Assembly (NCBI GenBank): GCA_038206395.1
Contig: JBBRAX010000035.1
Span: forward strand, 1-64,000
Direction of reading: 5' to 3'
Length of the DNA stretch: 64,000 nt
Source: JAGSPQ01 sp038206395
GTDB taxonomy: Bacteria > Myxococcota > Myxococcia > Myxococcales > Myxococcaceae
Part shown: positions 53,192 to 61,795 of the stretch, piece after piece
How the letters are laid out: every line of letters starts with the position of its first letter
How positions within the stretch are numbered: the first letter of the stretch is position 1
The notes under the pieces: model-generated
The model's database searches: none
Seen by the model: only the letters and a program-made list of their open reading frames with translations
Told to the model about the DNA's origin: nothing
Translations under genes and position numbers: made by a program

Positions 53192-53515
53192 TCAGGGCGA
53201 GATCTGAACGGTGACCGAGTGCCTTTCGCCGGGCTGAATCGTTACGACTTGCGTCTTCGCTTTTCCACCGATGGCGGTGACTTCCAGCGAGTGCTCGCCG
53301 GGCGCGACAGGCGAGATTGCGACCGGCGCGACACCGTAGGGGAAGCCGTCGAGCTTCACGGCGGCGCCACTGGGATCCGACTGGACGAGCAGCGTCGCGG
53401 GAGGTCCCGGCGGCATCGACGCGACAGGCGGCTTCGATTGAAAGAAGAAGTACGCGCCGGCGCCAGCCAGGGCGACTGCGGCCAGCACCACGAGCGCAAA
53501 GATTCCCGGTTTCAT
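53192..53515 (-). CDS. Small anchored PEGA-domain protein
   Basis: 107 residues. N-terminal hydrophobic helix (about 5-26, a signal anchor), Pro-rich spacer, then one PEGA domain of about 65 residues (PSGAAVKLDGFPYGVAPVAIS then PGEHSLEVTAIGG). PEGA modules are surface or periplasmic beta-sandwiches common in myxobacteria and often linked to kinases. No partner identified; 39 bp before the giant TPR gene. Confidence 0.78.
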   Translation of the reverse strand: MKPGIFALVVLAAVALAGAGAYFFFQSKPPVASMPPGPPATLLVQSDPSGAAVKLDGFPYGVAPVAISPVAPGEHSLEVTAIGGKAKTQVVTIQPGERHSVTVQISP

Positions 53516-53586
53516 CGGGGGCAGATTGAAGCGGCCCGTTGATACAGTTGCAACGGCCGACGGTGTGGATGACCAGTCCCCTGGGA

Positions 53587-54246
53587 CTAGCCTTCGGCCG
53601 GAATTGAGAGCGCCCTGAACCGCTCACTCAGTTGATCGCGGAACCTCACCAGCTCGTCTTGGGATAGCGGCTCGAGCATCTGGGGCATCGGCCGGGTCGG
53701 AAACTGTCGCATCAGCCACGCAAGGACAGCTGGATCGATGCCGCTGTCTTTTCGGAGCGCGAGCGCGAGGTCGTCTTCAACCGAATGACCTGCCCGTTCG
53801 AGGAAAAGGATGTCCACCAGATCTCTGGGCTCAGAGCGTGACAGCAGGCAGGTGAGCTTTGACGCCCGCATGTCGTCGAAAGACCGGACGACGACCCCCT
53901 CGAGCAAAGTCGCGGGAGCAAGGTCTGGTGAAGACTCGACGACGACATCGATCTCCAGACTTCCGCCCGGCAGATGGCAGTGCGCTCGCGCAAAGGAGCC
54001 CTCATCTCGGACGAGAGTGAGCGGGTGGCCTCGCTCGCGCGCGAGCTTTGGAAGCGAGTCCACGAGCTTGCGGACGTCGCGGAGGTCTGAACAGAAGAGG
54101 TCGACATCCTGAGACAATCGGTGAGAGAGGTACGCCCCGCTCAATCCAGCTCCGCCGCCCAGCTCGCAGCGCGCATGTGCCTGACAGCCCCGCAAGAGCT
54201 CCAGCGTCGCCTCCGACACTACCCGCCGATCAAAGCTATTCCGCAT
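53587..54246 (-). CDS. AbiEii/AbiGii-type nucleotidyltransferase toxin
   Basis: 219 residues. The N-terminal nucleotidyltransferase motif GGGAGLSGAYLSHRLSQDVDLF (split at the second Ser) has the GG and the paired Asp47/Asp49 of AbiEii toxins. ASKLTCLLSRSEPRDLVDILFL marks the second conserved block. The C-terminus is helical. The family transfers nucleotides to tRNA and blocks translation in abortive-infection systems. The partner gene upstream overlaps it by 11 bp. Confidence 0.8.
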   Translation of the reverse strand: MRNSFDRRVVSEATLELLRGCQAHARCELGGGAGLSGAYLSHRLSQDVDLFCSDLRDVRKLVDSLPKLARERGHPLTLVRDEGSFARAHCHLPGGSLEIDVVVESSPDLAPATLLEGVVVRSFDDMRASKLTCLLSRSEPRDLVDILFLERAGHSVEDDLALALRKDSGIDPAVLAWLMRQFPTRPMPQMLEPLSQDELVRFRDQLSERFRALSIPAEG

Positions 54247-54547
54247 GATCGATCACCGGCGGCCAGATCGGAGTGGGGAGCCCAAGCAAGAACGCCCAGC
54301 GCGAGCGGGTTCGCCCGAGATGCCTGAGGAGACGCGGCCACTGCGCCCGGATTTGCTGCGGGCTGACGAAGAGCCACACGTCCCGGCTGTTTGCCTCTCG
54401 AAGCAACGTGCCGGTCCAGTACGCGCGGACCTCTGGATCCGGCGATCGCAGCGCTTCATGCAGTTGAGCGACCGTCATCTGGGTCGACCAGATGAAGTAT
54501 GGCTGAGCGCCGGGCTGCGAAAGCTCTGGCATTGTCGGCGGCAACAT
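54236..54547 (-). CDS. Probable antitoxin partner of the AbiEii-like toxin
   Basis: About 103 residues from ATG 54547 (TTG 54571 and ATG 54532 are alternatives). Trp- and Arg-rich: STQMTVAQLHEALRSPDPEVRAY, YWTGTLLREANSRDVW and LRHLGRTRSRWAFLLGL. The overlap and the constant pairing with nucleotidyltransferases mark it as the antitoxin slot, though it is not one of the canonical AbiEi HTH proteins. Mode of neutralisation unknown. Confidence 0.7.
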   Translation of the reverse strand: MLPPTMPELSQPGAQPYFIWSTQMTVAQLHEALRSPDPEVRAYWTGTLLREANSRDVWLFVSPQQIRAQWPRLLRHLGRTRSRWAFLLGLPTPIWPPVIDHAE

Positions 54548-54624
54548 TTCTTCGAATCTAGCCGTGCCCAAGGTTGGTAGCGATCCCTCAGAACCGCGCG
54601 CGGGCCATTGCTACAGTTGCGCCG

Positions 54625-55611
54625 GTGGCGATTGGGGTCTCGGTGTTGCTGCCAGCACGCGACGCGGAGGCGACCGTCGCGCGCGCGGTGCAGTGCATTC
54701 TCGGGCAGTCGCTGACCAAGCTGGAGCTGATCGCGGTCGACGACGGGTCGGGCGACGGGACTCTCGAGGTGCTCGAGAGAATCGCGAAGTCGGATTCGCG
54801 CGTGAAGGTGCTGCGCACGGAAGGCGTGGGCGTGGTGGCCGCGTCGAATCTGGCGCTGTCGCACGCGCAGGCCCCTTTCATCGCGCGGATGGACGCGGAC
54901 GACGAGTGCGATGCACGGCGGCTCGCACTGTCGGTGCAGGCGCTGAACGAAGACGAGTCGTTGTGTGGGGTGGGGACCCAGGTCGAGGTGTTCAACGACG
55001 GCGCCGCGGTGAGCCCGAACCTGCAGTCGTACGCGAGGTGGCTGAGCTCGCTGACCACGGCCCAAGCGCTGTTCGCCGATCGATTGGTGGAAAGCCCGCT
55101 GTGCAACCCGAGCATCACGCTGCGGCGCGAAGCGTTCGAGTGGGCGGGGGGCTGGCGCGACGGCGACTTCCCGGAAGACTGGGAGCTGTTCCTGCGGCTG
55201 CTCGAGAGCGGGCGGAAGCTGCGCTGCATCGAGCCGGTGATGTTCAGGTGGCGGGACCATGCGGCGCGCGTCACGCGAACGGATCCGCGCTACGGGCTCG
55301 ACCGGCATCTCGACTTGAAGGCGCGGTTTCTGAAGCCGTTGCTTCGCGCTCCGGTCACGATCTGGGGCGCCGGAGCGACCGGACTCAAGCTCGCGCGGCG
55401 GCTGGGCGGCGTCGACCGGTTCATCGAGGTGAACGCAAAGAAGATCGGCACGGTGATCGCAGGCGCGCCCGTGGTCGGCCTCGAGGACGTCGGCGCTCCC
55501 TCGGGTCACCTCGTCGCGGCGGTCGGCGCGAAGGGCGCACGCCAGAGCATCCGGGCATTTCTGAACGAGCGCGGCTGGGTCGAAGGCAGTGACTACACTT
55601 GTGCGGCATGA
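54625..55611 (+). CDS. Family 2 glycosyltransferase with appended Rossmann-like domain
   Basis: 328 residues from GTG 54625 (an upstream TTG-type extension is unlikely). The N-terminal GT-A fold: VSVLLPARDAEATVARAV, AVDDGSGDGTLEVLERI and the metal motif MDADDE (DxD). Acceptor side: GDFPEDWELFLRLLESG. The C-terminal ~75 residues (VTIWGAGATGLKLARRLGGVDRFI, VIAGAPVVGLEDV) form a second GxGxxG nucleotide- or sugar-binding module. A nucleotide-sugar transferase on the envelope or exopolysaccharide is inferred. Divergent from the toxin-antitoxin pair. Confidence 0.88.
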   Translation: MAIGVSVLLPARDAEATVARAVQCILGQSLTKLELIAVDDGSGDGTLEVLERIAKSDSRVKVLRTEGVGVVAASNLALSHAQAPFIARMDADDECDARRLALSVQALNEDESLCGVGTQVEVFNDGAAVSPNLQSYARWLSSLTTAQALFADRLVESPLCNPSITLRREAFEWAGGWRDGDFPEDWELFLRLLESGRKLRCIEPVMFRWRDHAARVTRTDPRYGLDRHLDLKARFLKPLLRAPVTIWGAGATGLKLARRLGGVDRFIEVNAKKIGTVIAGAPVVGLEDVGAPSGHLVAAVGAKGARQSIRAFLNERGWVEGSDYTCAA

Positions 55612-56431
55612 CGCGCCCTACTTGATTCGAATTGACCGAATTCTACTTTCATTGGTAACCGATCCGCGTGATCCGCACCTTCTCAATGCTCGCATTCTGC
55701 GTTGCCTTCGGCTTCCAACTACCAGCCATTGCGCAGACGCCATTCACGGATTAAGCGCGTGTTCTTTGCGCGACGACCCTCGCCAAACCCGAAGGCAGCC
55801 TCGTCGACCGGCGTCGCGGTACAGACCTGGAAGTTTGCCGACCCACTCACCGCCAGCCTGTGCGCTGTGGATCTAAAGAATTTCAGGACGTCATCTCAAC
55901 CGTTCGGCGCCAAACGATCTTACGCGGCGTCTTCCATGCGACCGCTGCTATTGAAACTACTCCAGCAGTACTCCAGCAGTACCCTGGTTCCGGTGCGGAA
56001 AGCCTCGAAGCCGCCTTCGCAGTTCGGGCACTTCTAACTCCCGCACAAGTCCGAGCAGTAGCTCGATGGCCTGAAGTGGATGAAGTGATGACGAGCGATG
56101 TCTCACAACTCCTGGCTCCAGCTTGGTACGAAACTGACCGCCTTGCCGAAGCACATTCGCGCTCTGACGGAATGCGTGGCCGGCTGGAACGCTGGCTGGG
56201 TTTTTGCCGAAGGTGTTTTTGTAGGACCTCCGCACGCTTGATCCGCGATCTGCGGGTCGAGTCTCCGCGGCCGCATGAACTCGGAGCGCGAGTAGGCGAC
56301 GTACCGGTGCAGGAGGCGAGCGCGGTCGCCTCGGTGGTGTCGGCGTTCAACACCGTCTCGAAGGCGACGGCGAGCTTGGACGGAGCCGCCCATTCTCAAG
56401 CCCCGGCAAGGATGGTAGTCGCGTCCTCCTG
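55612..56431 (+). other. 820-bp stretch without a convincing gene
   Basis: The region is less GC-rich at its left end (around 55615-55700) than any neighbour and contains an exact 11-bp tandem duplication at 55959-55980. Open frames exist but show no family motif or coherent codon bias. A 47-codon frame at 56098-56241 (plus) begins MSHNSWLQLG and could be a small gene but has no supporting evidence. It must hold the promoter for the kinase operon that follows. A decayed gene or acquired DNA is possible. Confidence 0.5.
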
Positions 56432-58054
56432 ATGAGCCCTCCCGACCCGCGGCCCAGCGTAGAGAACACCGCGCCGTCGTACCGCCCGGAAGGGCTTGAG
56501 GCGTTCGGCAAGTACCGGATCATCGGCCCGCTGGCGAAGGGCGGCATGGCCGAGCTCTCACTCGCGGTGCAGGTCGGCGTCGAAGGCTTCACCCGGGTGG
56601 TGGCGCTGAAGCGCGTGCTGGCGGCGAACGCGGCGAGCACCCCTTTCGTGCAGATGTTCCTCGACGAAGCCCGCCTCGCCGCGCGCCTCGACCACCCGCA
56701 CATCGTCCGCATCTACGAGCTGGGCCTCGAGCAGGGCGCCTACTTCATGGCGATGGAGTACCTGCCCGGCGAAGACCTGCAGCACATCGCCGCCATGTCC
56801 GCCACAGCAGGCGCGCAAGTGGACCCCGACATCGCCGCGTTCATCGTTCAGCGCGCCGCCGAGGCCCTTCACTTCGCCCACGAGCTCACCGACGCCGACG
56901 GCCGCCCGCTGGACCTCGTTCACCGCGACGTCAACCCGTCGAACGTGCTCGTCACCTACCAGGGCCACGTGAAGGTGGTGGACTTCGGCATCGCGAAGGC
57001 CGCGACGAACACCTTCGAGACCGAAGTCGGGATGATAAAAGGCAAGATGGGGTACCTCGCCCCCGAGCAGTTCAGCGACGGGATGGTGATCGATCGCCGC
57101 TGTGACGTGTTCGGCCTCGGCATCGTCCTCTGGGAGCTGCTCGCCGGCACCACCCTGTTCCGCCGCGAGAGCTCGGGCGCCACGCTGATGGCCGTGCGCC
57201 TGGGTGAGGTTCCGTCGCTGCGAGACCAACGCCCTGAGCTCGACCCCCAGCTCGAAGCGATCGTGATCAAGGCGTTGGCCCGCGAGCCGTCGCAGCGCTT
57301 TCAGACGGCGGCGGAGCTCGAAGAGGCGCTCGACCGTTACCTTCGCAACCGCAGCTTCCGCCCGTCTGATCGGGATCTCGGCAAGTGGCTCGAAGAGCTC
57401 GGCGGCACGCGCAAGGCCGAGCTGAAGAAGTCCATCGCCCGCGGCACCAACGTCACCGCCTCCTTCCACGAGCTGCGCCGCCTCGGCGCTGCCACCCCGC
57501 AGGGCGTTGCCCGCACGCCGATGCCGACCGCGCTGCGTCCCCGGCCGCTGTGGCAGGTCGCCTCTTTCGCCACCGCGGGTCTCCTGCTCGTTGCCGCGGC
57601 GTTCGCCGCGATGGGCGATCCCCTGCCTTCCGCCGGTGCAGCTTTGCTGACGGCGAGCGTGCAGATCGACTCGGAGCCTTCGGGCGCTTTCATCTTCGTG
57701 GCGGGCGAGCCGACGGGAAAAGTGACTCCGGCGACGATGGCGGGGTTTCCGTCAGGCCCGCTGGACGTGCGGCTCGACAAGGCGGGCTACGCACCGGTGC
57801 GGGCGTCGATGGCGCTCGAGGCCGGCAAGCAGATCGCGCAGCGTTTTCCGCTGGTCGCAGAGCTTGCCATTGTGCAATTCGACCATGTTCCAGAAGGGGG
57901 CATGGTGCGCATCGCAGGGAAGACGGCCCGCCAGGGTGAACAGCTCGTGTTGCCAGTCGGCCGCGCGCACCTCGACGTGCTGGTCAACGGCCAGGTCGTC
58001 CTCAGCAAAGACGTCGACCTGAACACCGGCCCGCAGACGGTGGAGCTGCGATGA
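56432..58054 (+). CDS. Receptor Ser/Thr kinase with exported PEGA-like tail
   Basis: 540 residues. Kinase domain about 25-310: LAKGGMAELSL glycine loop, Lys60 (VVALKR), HRDVNPSN at 164-171, DFG at 184-186, GKMGYLAPEQ. A transmembrane helix near residues 373-395 is followed by an exported PEGA-like domain (VQIDSEPSGAFIFVAGEPTG then KAGYAPVRASM). All catalytic residues are intact. The stop overlaps the sensor gene start (ATGA). First gene of the coupled operon ending with the cupredoxin; the PEGA tail may report cell-wall or haem-protein state. Confidence 0.93.
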   Translation: MSPPDPRPSVENTAPSYRPEGLEAFGKYRIIGPLAKGGMAELSLAVQVGVEGFTRVVALKRVLAANAASTPFVQMFLDEARLAARLDHPHIVRIYELGLEQGAYFMAMEYLPGEDLQHIAAMSATAGAQVDPDIAAFIVQRAAEALHFAHELTDADGRPLDLVHRDVNPSNVLVTYQGHVKVVDFGIAKAATNTFETEVGMIKGKMGYLAPEQFSDGMVIDRRCDVFGLGIVLWELLAGTTLFRRESSGATLMAVRLGEVPSLRDQRPELDPQLEAIVIKALAREPSQRFQTAAELEEALDRYLRNRSFRPSDRDLGKWLEELGGTRKAELKKSIARGTNVTASFHELRRLGAATPQGVARTPMPTALRPRPLWQVASFATAGLLLVAAAFAAMGDPLPSAGAALLTASVQIDSEPSGAFIFVAGEPTGKVTPATMAGFPSGPLDVRLDKAGYAPVRASMALEAGKQIAQRFPLVAELAIVQFDHVPEGGMVRIAGKTARQGEQLVLPVGRAHLDVLVNGQVVLSKDVDLNTGPQTVELR

Positions 58055-58884
58055 GCACCACCACCAACTCCCGCACCCAGATGGTGAAGCGGCGATCGCT
58101 GGTCAGCACCGCCGGAGCGATTCTCGGCCTCGTCCTCGCCCTCGCCTGGTTCGTCGCCGTTCGCCAGCAAAGCCGCAGCGAGAAGGCCACCGCAAATGCC
58201 GATTCGCTCGAGCGCGCCGAAGGGCTGATCGCGTTGCTGCGCCAGGCCGCGCAGGATCGCGTGAAGGGCGCCGCGCAGCTGCTGGCGGAAGACCCGCGGC
58301 TGAAGTCCACCTTGAGCGTGGCCGACGTCGACGACGCGACGATTCTCGACGTCCTCCAGGACGTTCAGAAGCTCAACGGCCTGCCGATGTACGCGGTGCT
58401 CTCGTCCGCGGGCCGGGTGAAGGTGGTGCTCGGCGCGACGAAGCTCAAAGGGCTCGACCTCTCGACCTCCGCTGTCGTGAAGGCGGCGATGTCGCAGGAA
58501 GGCGCGGCGACGGGCGTATGGCTGGTGGACGACCGCGTGATCGAAGTCGCGGCCGTTGCGGTGCGCATCGGCGATCGCGTCGTCGCGCTGCTCGTGCTCG
58601 GCAGCCAGGTCGGTGACGTTGCTTTGGCAAAGGCCGCCGAAGGCTCGGGCGTTCATCTCGCGCTGACCATCGACGATCGCCTCGCCTGGGCTGACAGCAC
58701 CTCGGCCTCGTCGACGTGGTCGGGCGACGTTCGTCGCATCGAAGTGAAGGATGCGGTGCCGCCGGCGAAGTTCATCGCCGTCCCGAAAGACATGGATGAG
58801 GCGACGTGGCGGCTCGCGTACCTCGTTCCTCTGTTCGCGCTGCTCTTCGCGGTGCTCGCTTTCTGGCGAGGGGGCGCGCGTTGA
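58051..58884 (+). CDS. Double-pass sensor protein with extracytoplasmic dCache-like domain
   Basis: 277 residues. Transmembrane helices at about 18-37 and 258-273 frame a domain of about 220 residues with PAS/Cache-like strands (MYAVLSSAGRVKVVLGATKLKG, VWLVDDRVIEVAAVAVRIGDRVVALLVLGSQ, given in pieces). There is no effector domain on the cytoplasmic side (a tail of a few residues), so signalling must go through another protein, most simply the kinase encoded just upstream. Overlaps it by 4 bp, and the MauG-like gene by 4. Confidence 0.75.
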   Translation: MSTTTNSRTQMVKRRSLVSTAGAILGLVLALAWFVAVRQQSRSEKATANADSLERAEGLIALLRQAAQDRVKGAAQLLAEDPRLKSTLSVADVDDATILDVLQDVQKLNGLPMYAVLSSAGRVKVVLGATKLKGLDLSTSAVVKAAMSQEGAATGVWLVDDRVIEVAAVAVRIGDRVVALLVLGSQVGDVALAKAAEGSGVHLALTIDDRLAWADSTSASSTWSGDVRRIEVKDAVPPAKFIAVPKDMDEATWRLAYLVPLFALLFAVLAFWRGGAR

Positions 58885-60428
58885 AGAAGGCGGTGGTCGT
58901 CGTGGCGCTGGTGTTGTCGGCAGGCTGCGGGCCGGACGTCGACAAGGTGCTCTGCGGCTCGGACGACTGTGCGTTCAGCGGCGAAGAATGGCGTCAGCTG
59001 CAGGCGCTGGCGAACCTGCCCGAGGCGCCTCCCAACGACCCATCGAACAAGTACGCGCAGAACCCGAAGGCGCAGGCCCTGGGCCAGCAGCTGTACTTCG
59101 ACCCACGCTTCTCGGGCACCGCGACGCTGCTCGACACGCTTCGCCGCCCGACGCCGTACGCACGCGCGCCCAAAGGCCAGCCGCTGAACATCTCGTGCGC
59201 TACCTGCCACGACCCCGCGCGCGCCGGAGCCGACTTCACCTCGAACCCCAACCACGTCTCGATCGGCGGCGGTTGGTACGACGTCAACTCGCAGCAGACG
59301 GTGAACTCGGCCTACTACGGGATCATCTACTGGAATGGGCGCAACGATTCGCTGTGGTCGCAGATCGTCGCGGTCTCCGAGAGCTTCGTGTCGATGGCGT
59401 CGAATCGGCTGAAGATCCTCTGGCTGATGAACGAGAAGTACGCCGCCGCCTACGCGGGTGTTTTCACTGCGTTTCCCCTGCCCTTCAACGGCACGCTGGC
59501 CGAGACCGCCGCCCGCGTCGACGCCGTAGGCCAGTGCACGAAGGTCGCCGGCGTTTGTCCGGCCCCCTGTCGCAACGCCACCTCGACCGACGGCGCATCG
59601 TCCTGCTGGCCCCGCTTTCCTCTCGAAGGCCGCCCAGGCTCGCTTCCCGGGTGCCAGGCCGGATCCACCACCGAGCCGTTCGGTGATGCCTTCGACTGCA
59701 TGGACGCGGACGACCAGCACACGATCACCGGCGCGTACGTGAACTGGTCAAAGGCGATCGCGGCCTACGAGCAAACCCTGGTCAGCCGCGACTCGACCTT
59801 CGATCGCTGGGTGAACGAGGGCGCGCAGTCGACGCTGCTCACCGCCGAACAGAAGCGCGGCGCACGCGTGTTCGTCGGCAAGGGCTCGTGCATCGACTGC
59901 CACAACACGCCGCTGATGTCCGACAGCCAGTTCCACAACGTGGGAGTGCCGCAGCTGGGCGCGGCGGTGCCGACCGAGGCCGACTGCCACGAGGGCTCGG
60001 TGTGCGACTGCGTGAACGGGAAGAACTGCCTTCCCGCGGGCGGCCTCGACGGGCTCGCGAAGCTGCGGGCGAATGGGTTCCGCCGCGACTCGATGTGGTC
60101 CGACAGTCCCACTGACACGTCGCGCCGCGCGTACCTCGAGCTGCCGCTGGGCGAATCGCTGCGGGGCACGTGGCGCACGCCGTCGCTGCGGGACGTCGAA
60201 TTGACCGCTCCGTACATGCACGACGGGGCGTACGCGACGCTGGAAGACGTCGTGTGGATGTACGACCGCGGCGGCTCGAACTCGAACGTGCCGGGCAAGA
60301 AGTCGGTGCAAGTTCGCCCGCTGCACCTCACCGCGCTCGAGCAGGCCGACCTCGTCTCTTTCCTCCGGACGCTCACGGGCGCCCCGCAGCCCAGCTCGCG
60401 CATCACGGCCCCGGTGCTGCCGCCATGA
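58881..60428 (+). CDS. Di-haem cytochrome c peroxidase/MauG-like lipoprotein
   Basis: 515 residues from TTG 58881, which overlaps the sensor stop by 4 bp (TTGA). Lipobox LVLSAGC. Two haem c motifs: CATCH (106-110) and CIDCH (337-341), in the order of bacterial di-haem peroxidases. A Cys-rich insert (about 219-273, at least six Cys) sits between them and is not typical of CcpA. The C-terminal region TPSLRDVELTAPYMHDG is the family's closing segment. It could reduce peroxide or oxidise a partner; the operon's cupredoxin is a natural electron carrier. Confidence 0.9.
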   Translation: MKKAVVVVALVLSAGCGPDVDKVLCGSDDCAFSGEEWRQLQALANLPEAPPNDPSNKYAQNPKAQALGQQLYFDPRFSGTATLLDTLRRPTPYARAPKGQPLNISCATCHDPARAGADFTSNPNHVSIGGGWYDVNSQQTVNSAYYGIIYWNGRNDSLWSQIVAVSESFVSMASNRLKILWLMNEKYAAAYAGVFTAFPLPFNGTLAETAARVDAVGQCTKVAGVCPAPCRNATSTDGASSCWPRFPLEGRPGSLPGCQAGSTTEPFGDAFDCMDADDQHTITGAYVNWSKAIAAYEQTLVSRDSTFDRWVNEGAQSTLLTAEQKRGARVFVGKGSCIDCHNTPLMSDSQFHNVGVPQLGAAVPTEADCHEGSVCDCVNGKNCLPAGGLDGLAKLRANGFRRDSMWSDSPTDTSRRAYLELPLGESLRGTWRTPSLRDVELTAPYMHDGAYATLEDVVWMYDRGGSNSNVPGKKSVQVRPLHLTALEQADLVSFLRTLTGAPQPSSRITAPVLPP

Positions 60429-61783
60429 GCCTCTTTCTGGTGTCGCTGCTGGTGCTGTCACAGGCGAAAGAGGTCGAGACGGAAGACGGCGACATTCTCT
60501 ATGAGGTGCCGCTGTCGGACCCCGAACGCATCTCGGCGCTGGAAGAAAAGCTTTCGCGAATCGAGTCGAAGCAGGCGCCGGCGGCAGAAGGCGCTCCGTC
60601 CTTTTTTCAGACCGTCTCGAACGCGGTGACGCTGTCGGGCTACGTCGACTTCGGCTTCTTCGTGCCGACGGGAAATGGCGCCGGGTATTTGCAGGACTTC
60701 GGCAACAAGATTTTCCCTAAGTACGCGGGCCAGTACGGCTGGGTGTTCTACGGCGATATTCTCGCGACGGCGGTGAACTCGCGCGGCGACGTCGCCGACC
60801 TGGGCGAAGCGCCCGGCGTCGACCGCTACGACTCGGTGAACTCGCGCGGCGCGCTGGGCTTCATCCTCAACGTCGCGAACCTCAACGTGCGCGCGGCCTT
60901 TCGCGAAGACCTGCTCTTCACCGTCGGCCTCAACTTCACCCCGCGCACGGGCAATGACTTCAACCTGGGCGACACTTTCGATCTCGATCTCGCGCAGGTC
61001 GAGTGGATGCCGACCGCGGATCAGCGGCTCTCGCTGTTCGCCGGAAAGATGGAGTCGTTGATGGGCGTCGAGTACCGCACGCGCCACTCGCCGATGCGCT
61101 TCGGCATCACGCCGTCGCTGATCGCCCGCTACACGACGGGCACGCCGCTGGGCGTGAAGGCGCGGGCCAAGCTCTTCAAGGGCGACTTCCTCACCGTCGC
61201 TGCTGCTTTCACCAACGGCTCGTCGACGACCGAGCAGTTTCACTTCTACGACGAGATCGACAGCAACTCAGGCAAGACGTTCAGCGGCCGCCTCTCGTTG
61301 AAGCCGACTGGCCTCTTCGATTCCGCGCCGCTGGGAGACCTCGAGCTCGGCGTCTCGGGCGAGTGGGGCCCGCAGGATCACGCGCGCGACACGAAGGATC
61401 CGCTGTGGTTCGTCGGCGTGGATCTGCTCTGGGACATCGGCCCGGTTGGCGTCGAAGCCCAGTACCTGAAGGGCGGAGCCGCGGGCCGAGAGGTCGACCA
61501 CGCCTATGGTCTTCGCCTCAACGACAGCGGCTACCTGGCGATCTTCTGGCGCATCACCTCGCTGCTCGGGGTGCTCGTGCGCGGCGAGTTCCGCGATGCC
61601 TTCGTCTGGCTCGGCGACGAACGCGCGTACCTGACCCGGTCGTGGCGCGCGACTGTTGGTGCCCGCGTTTCCTTCAACGAGCACGTGACGCTGAAGGCTG
61701 AATACCTTTTCAACGGCGAGTACGGCGGCGTGCCGAACGTGCCGAACGACGTGTTCACGAGCTCGCTCGTGCTGGCGTACTAG
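60425..61783 (+). CDS. Outer-membrane porin-like beta-barrel protein
   Basis: 452 residues from ATG 60425. Short hydrophobic start MSLFLVSLLVLSQA, a coiled-coil-prone segment (ISALEEKLSRIESK), then alternating strands: VTLSGYVDFGFFVPTG, YGWVFYGDILATAV, LLFTVGLNFTPRTG and others, ending FTSSLVLAY with a C-terminal aromatic. Typical of porins of the phosphate-selective or DUF3138-like class (comparison only). Starts inside the MauG-like gene's stop. Probably provides the passage through the outer membrane for the operon's substrate. Confidence 0.8.
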   Translation: MSLFLVSLLVLSQAKEVETEDGDILYEVPLSDPERISALEEKLSRIESKQAPAAEGAPSFFQTVSNAVTLSGYVDFGFFVPTGNGAGYLQDFGNKIFPKYAGQYGWVFYGDILATAVNSRGDVADLGEAPGVDRYDSVNSRGALGFILNVANLNVRAAFREDLLFTVGLNFTPRTGNDFNLGDTFDLDLAQVEWMPTADQRLSLFAGKMESLMGVEYRTRHSPMRFGITPSLIARYTTGTPLGVKARAKLFKGDFLTVAAAFTNGSSTTEQFHFYDEIDSNSGKTFSGRLSLKPTGLFDSAPLGDLELGVSGEWGPQDHARDTKDPLWFVGVDLLWDIGPVGVEAQYLKGGAAGREVDHAYGLRLNDSGYLAIFWRITSLLGVLVRGEFRDAFVWLGDERAYLTRSWRATVGARVSFNEHVTLKAEYLFNGEYGGVPNVPNDVFTSSLVLAY

Positions 61784-61795
61784 AGGAGACGAAAG

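Noticed and set aside
49328..53542. Long plus-strand frames opposite the giant TPR protein
   Set aside because: Antisense; no motifs and no start with a ribosome site.
58881..60428. Insert with many Cys as a third haem site
   Set aside because: No additional CxxCH in the insert.
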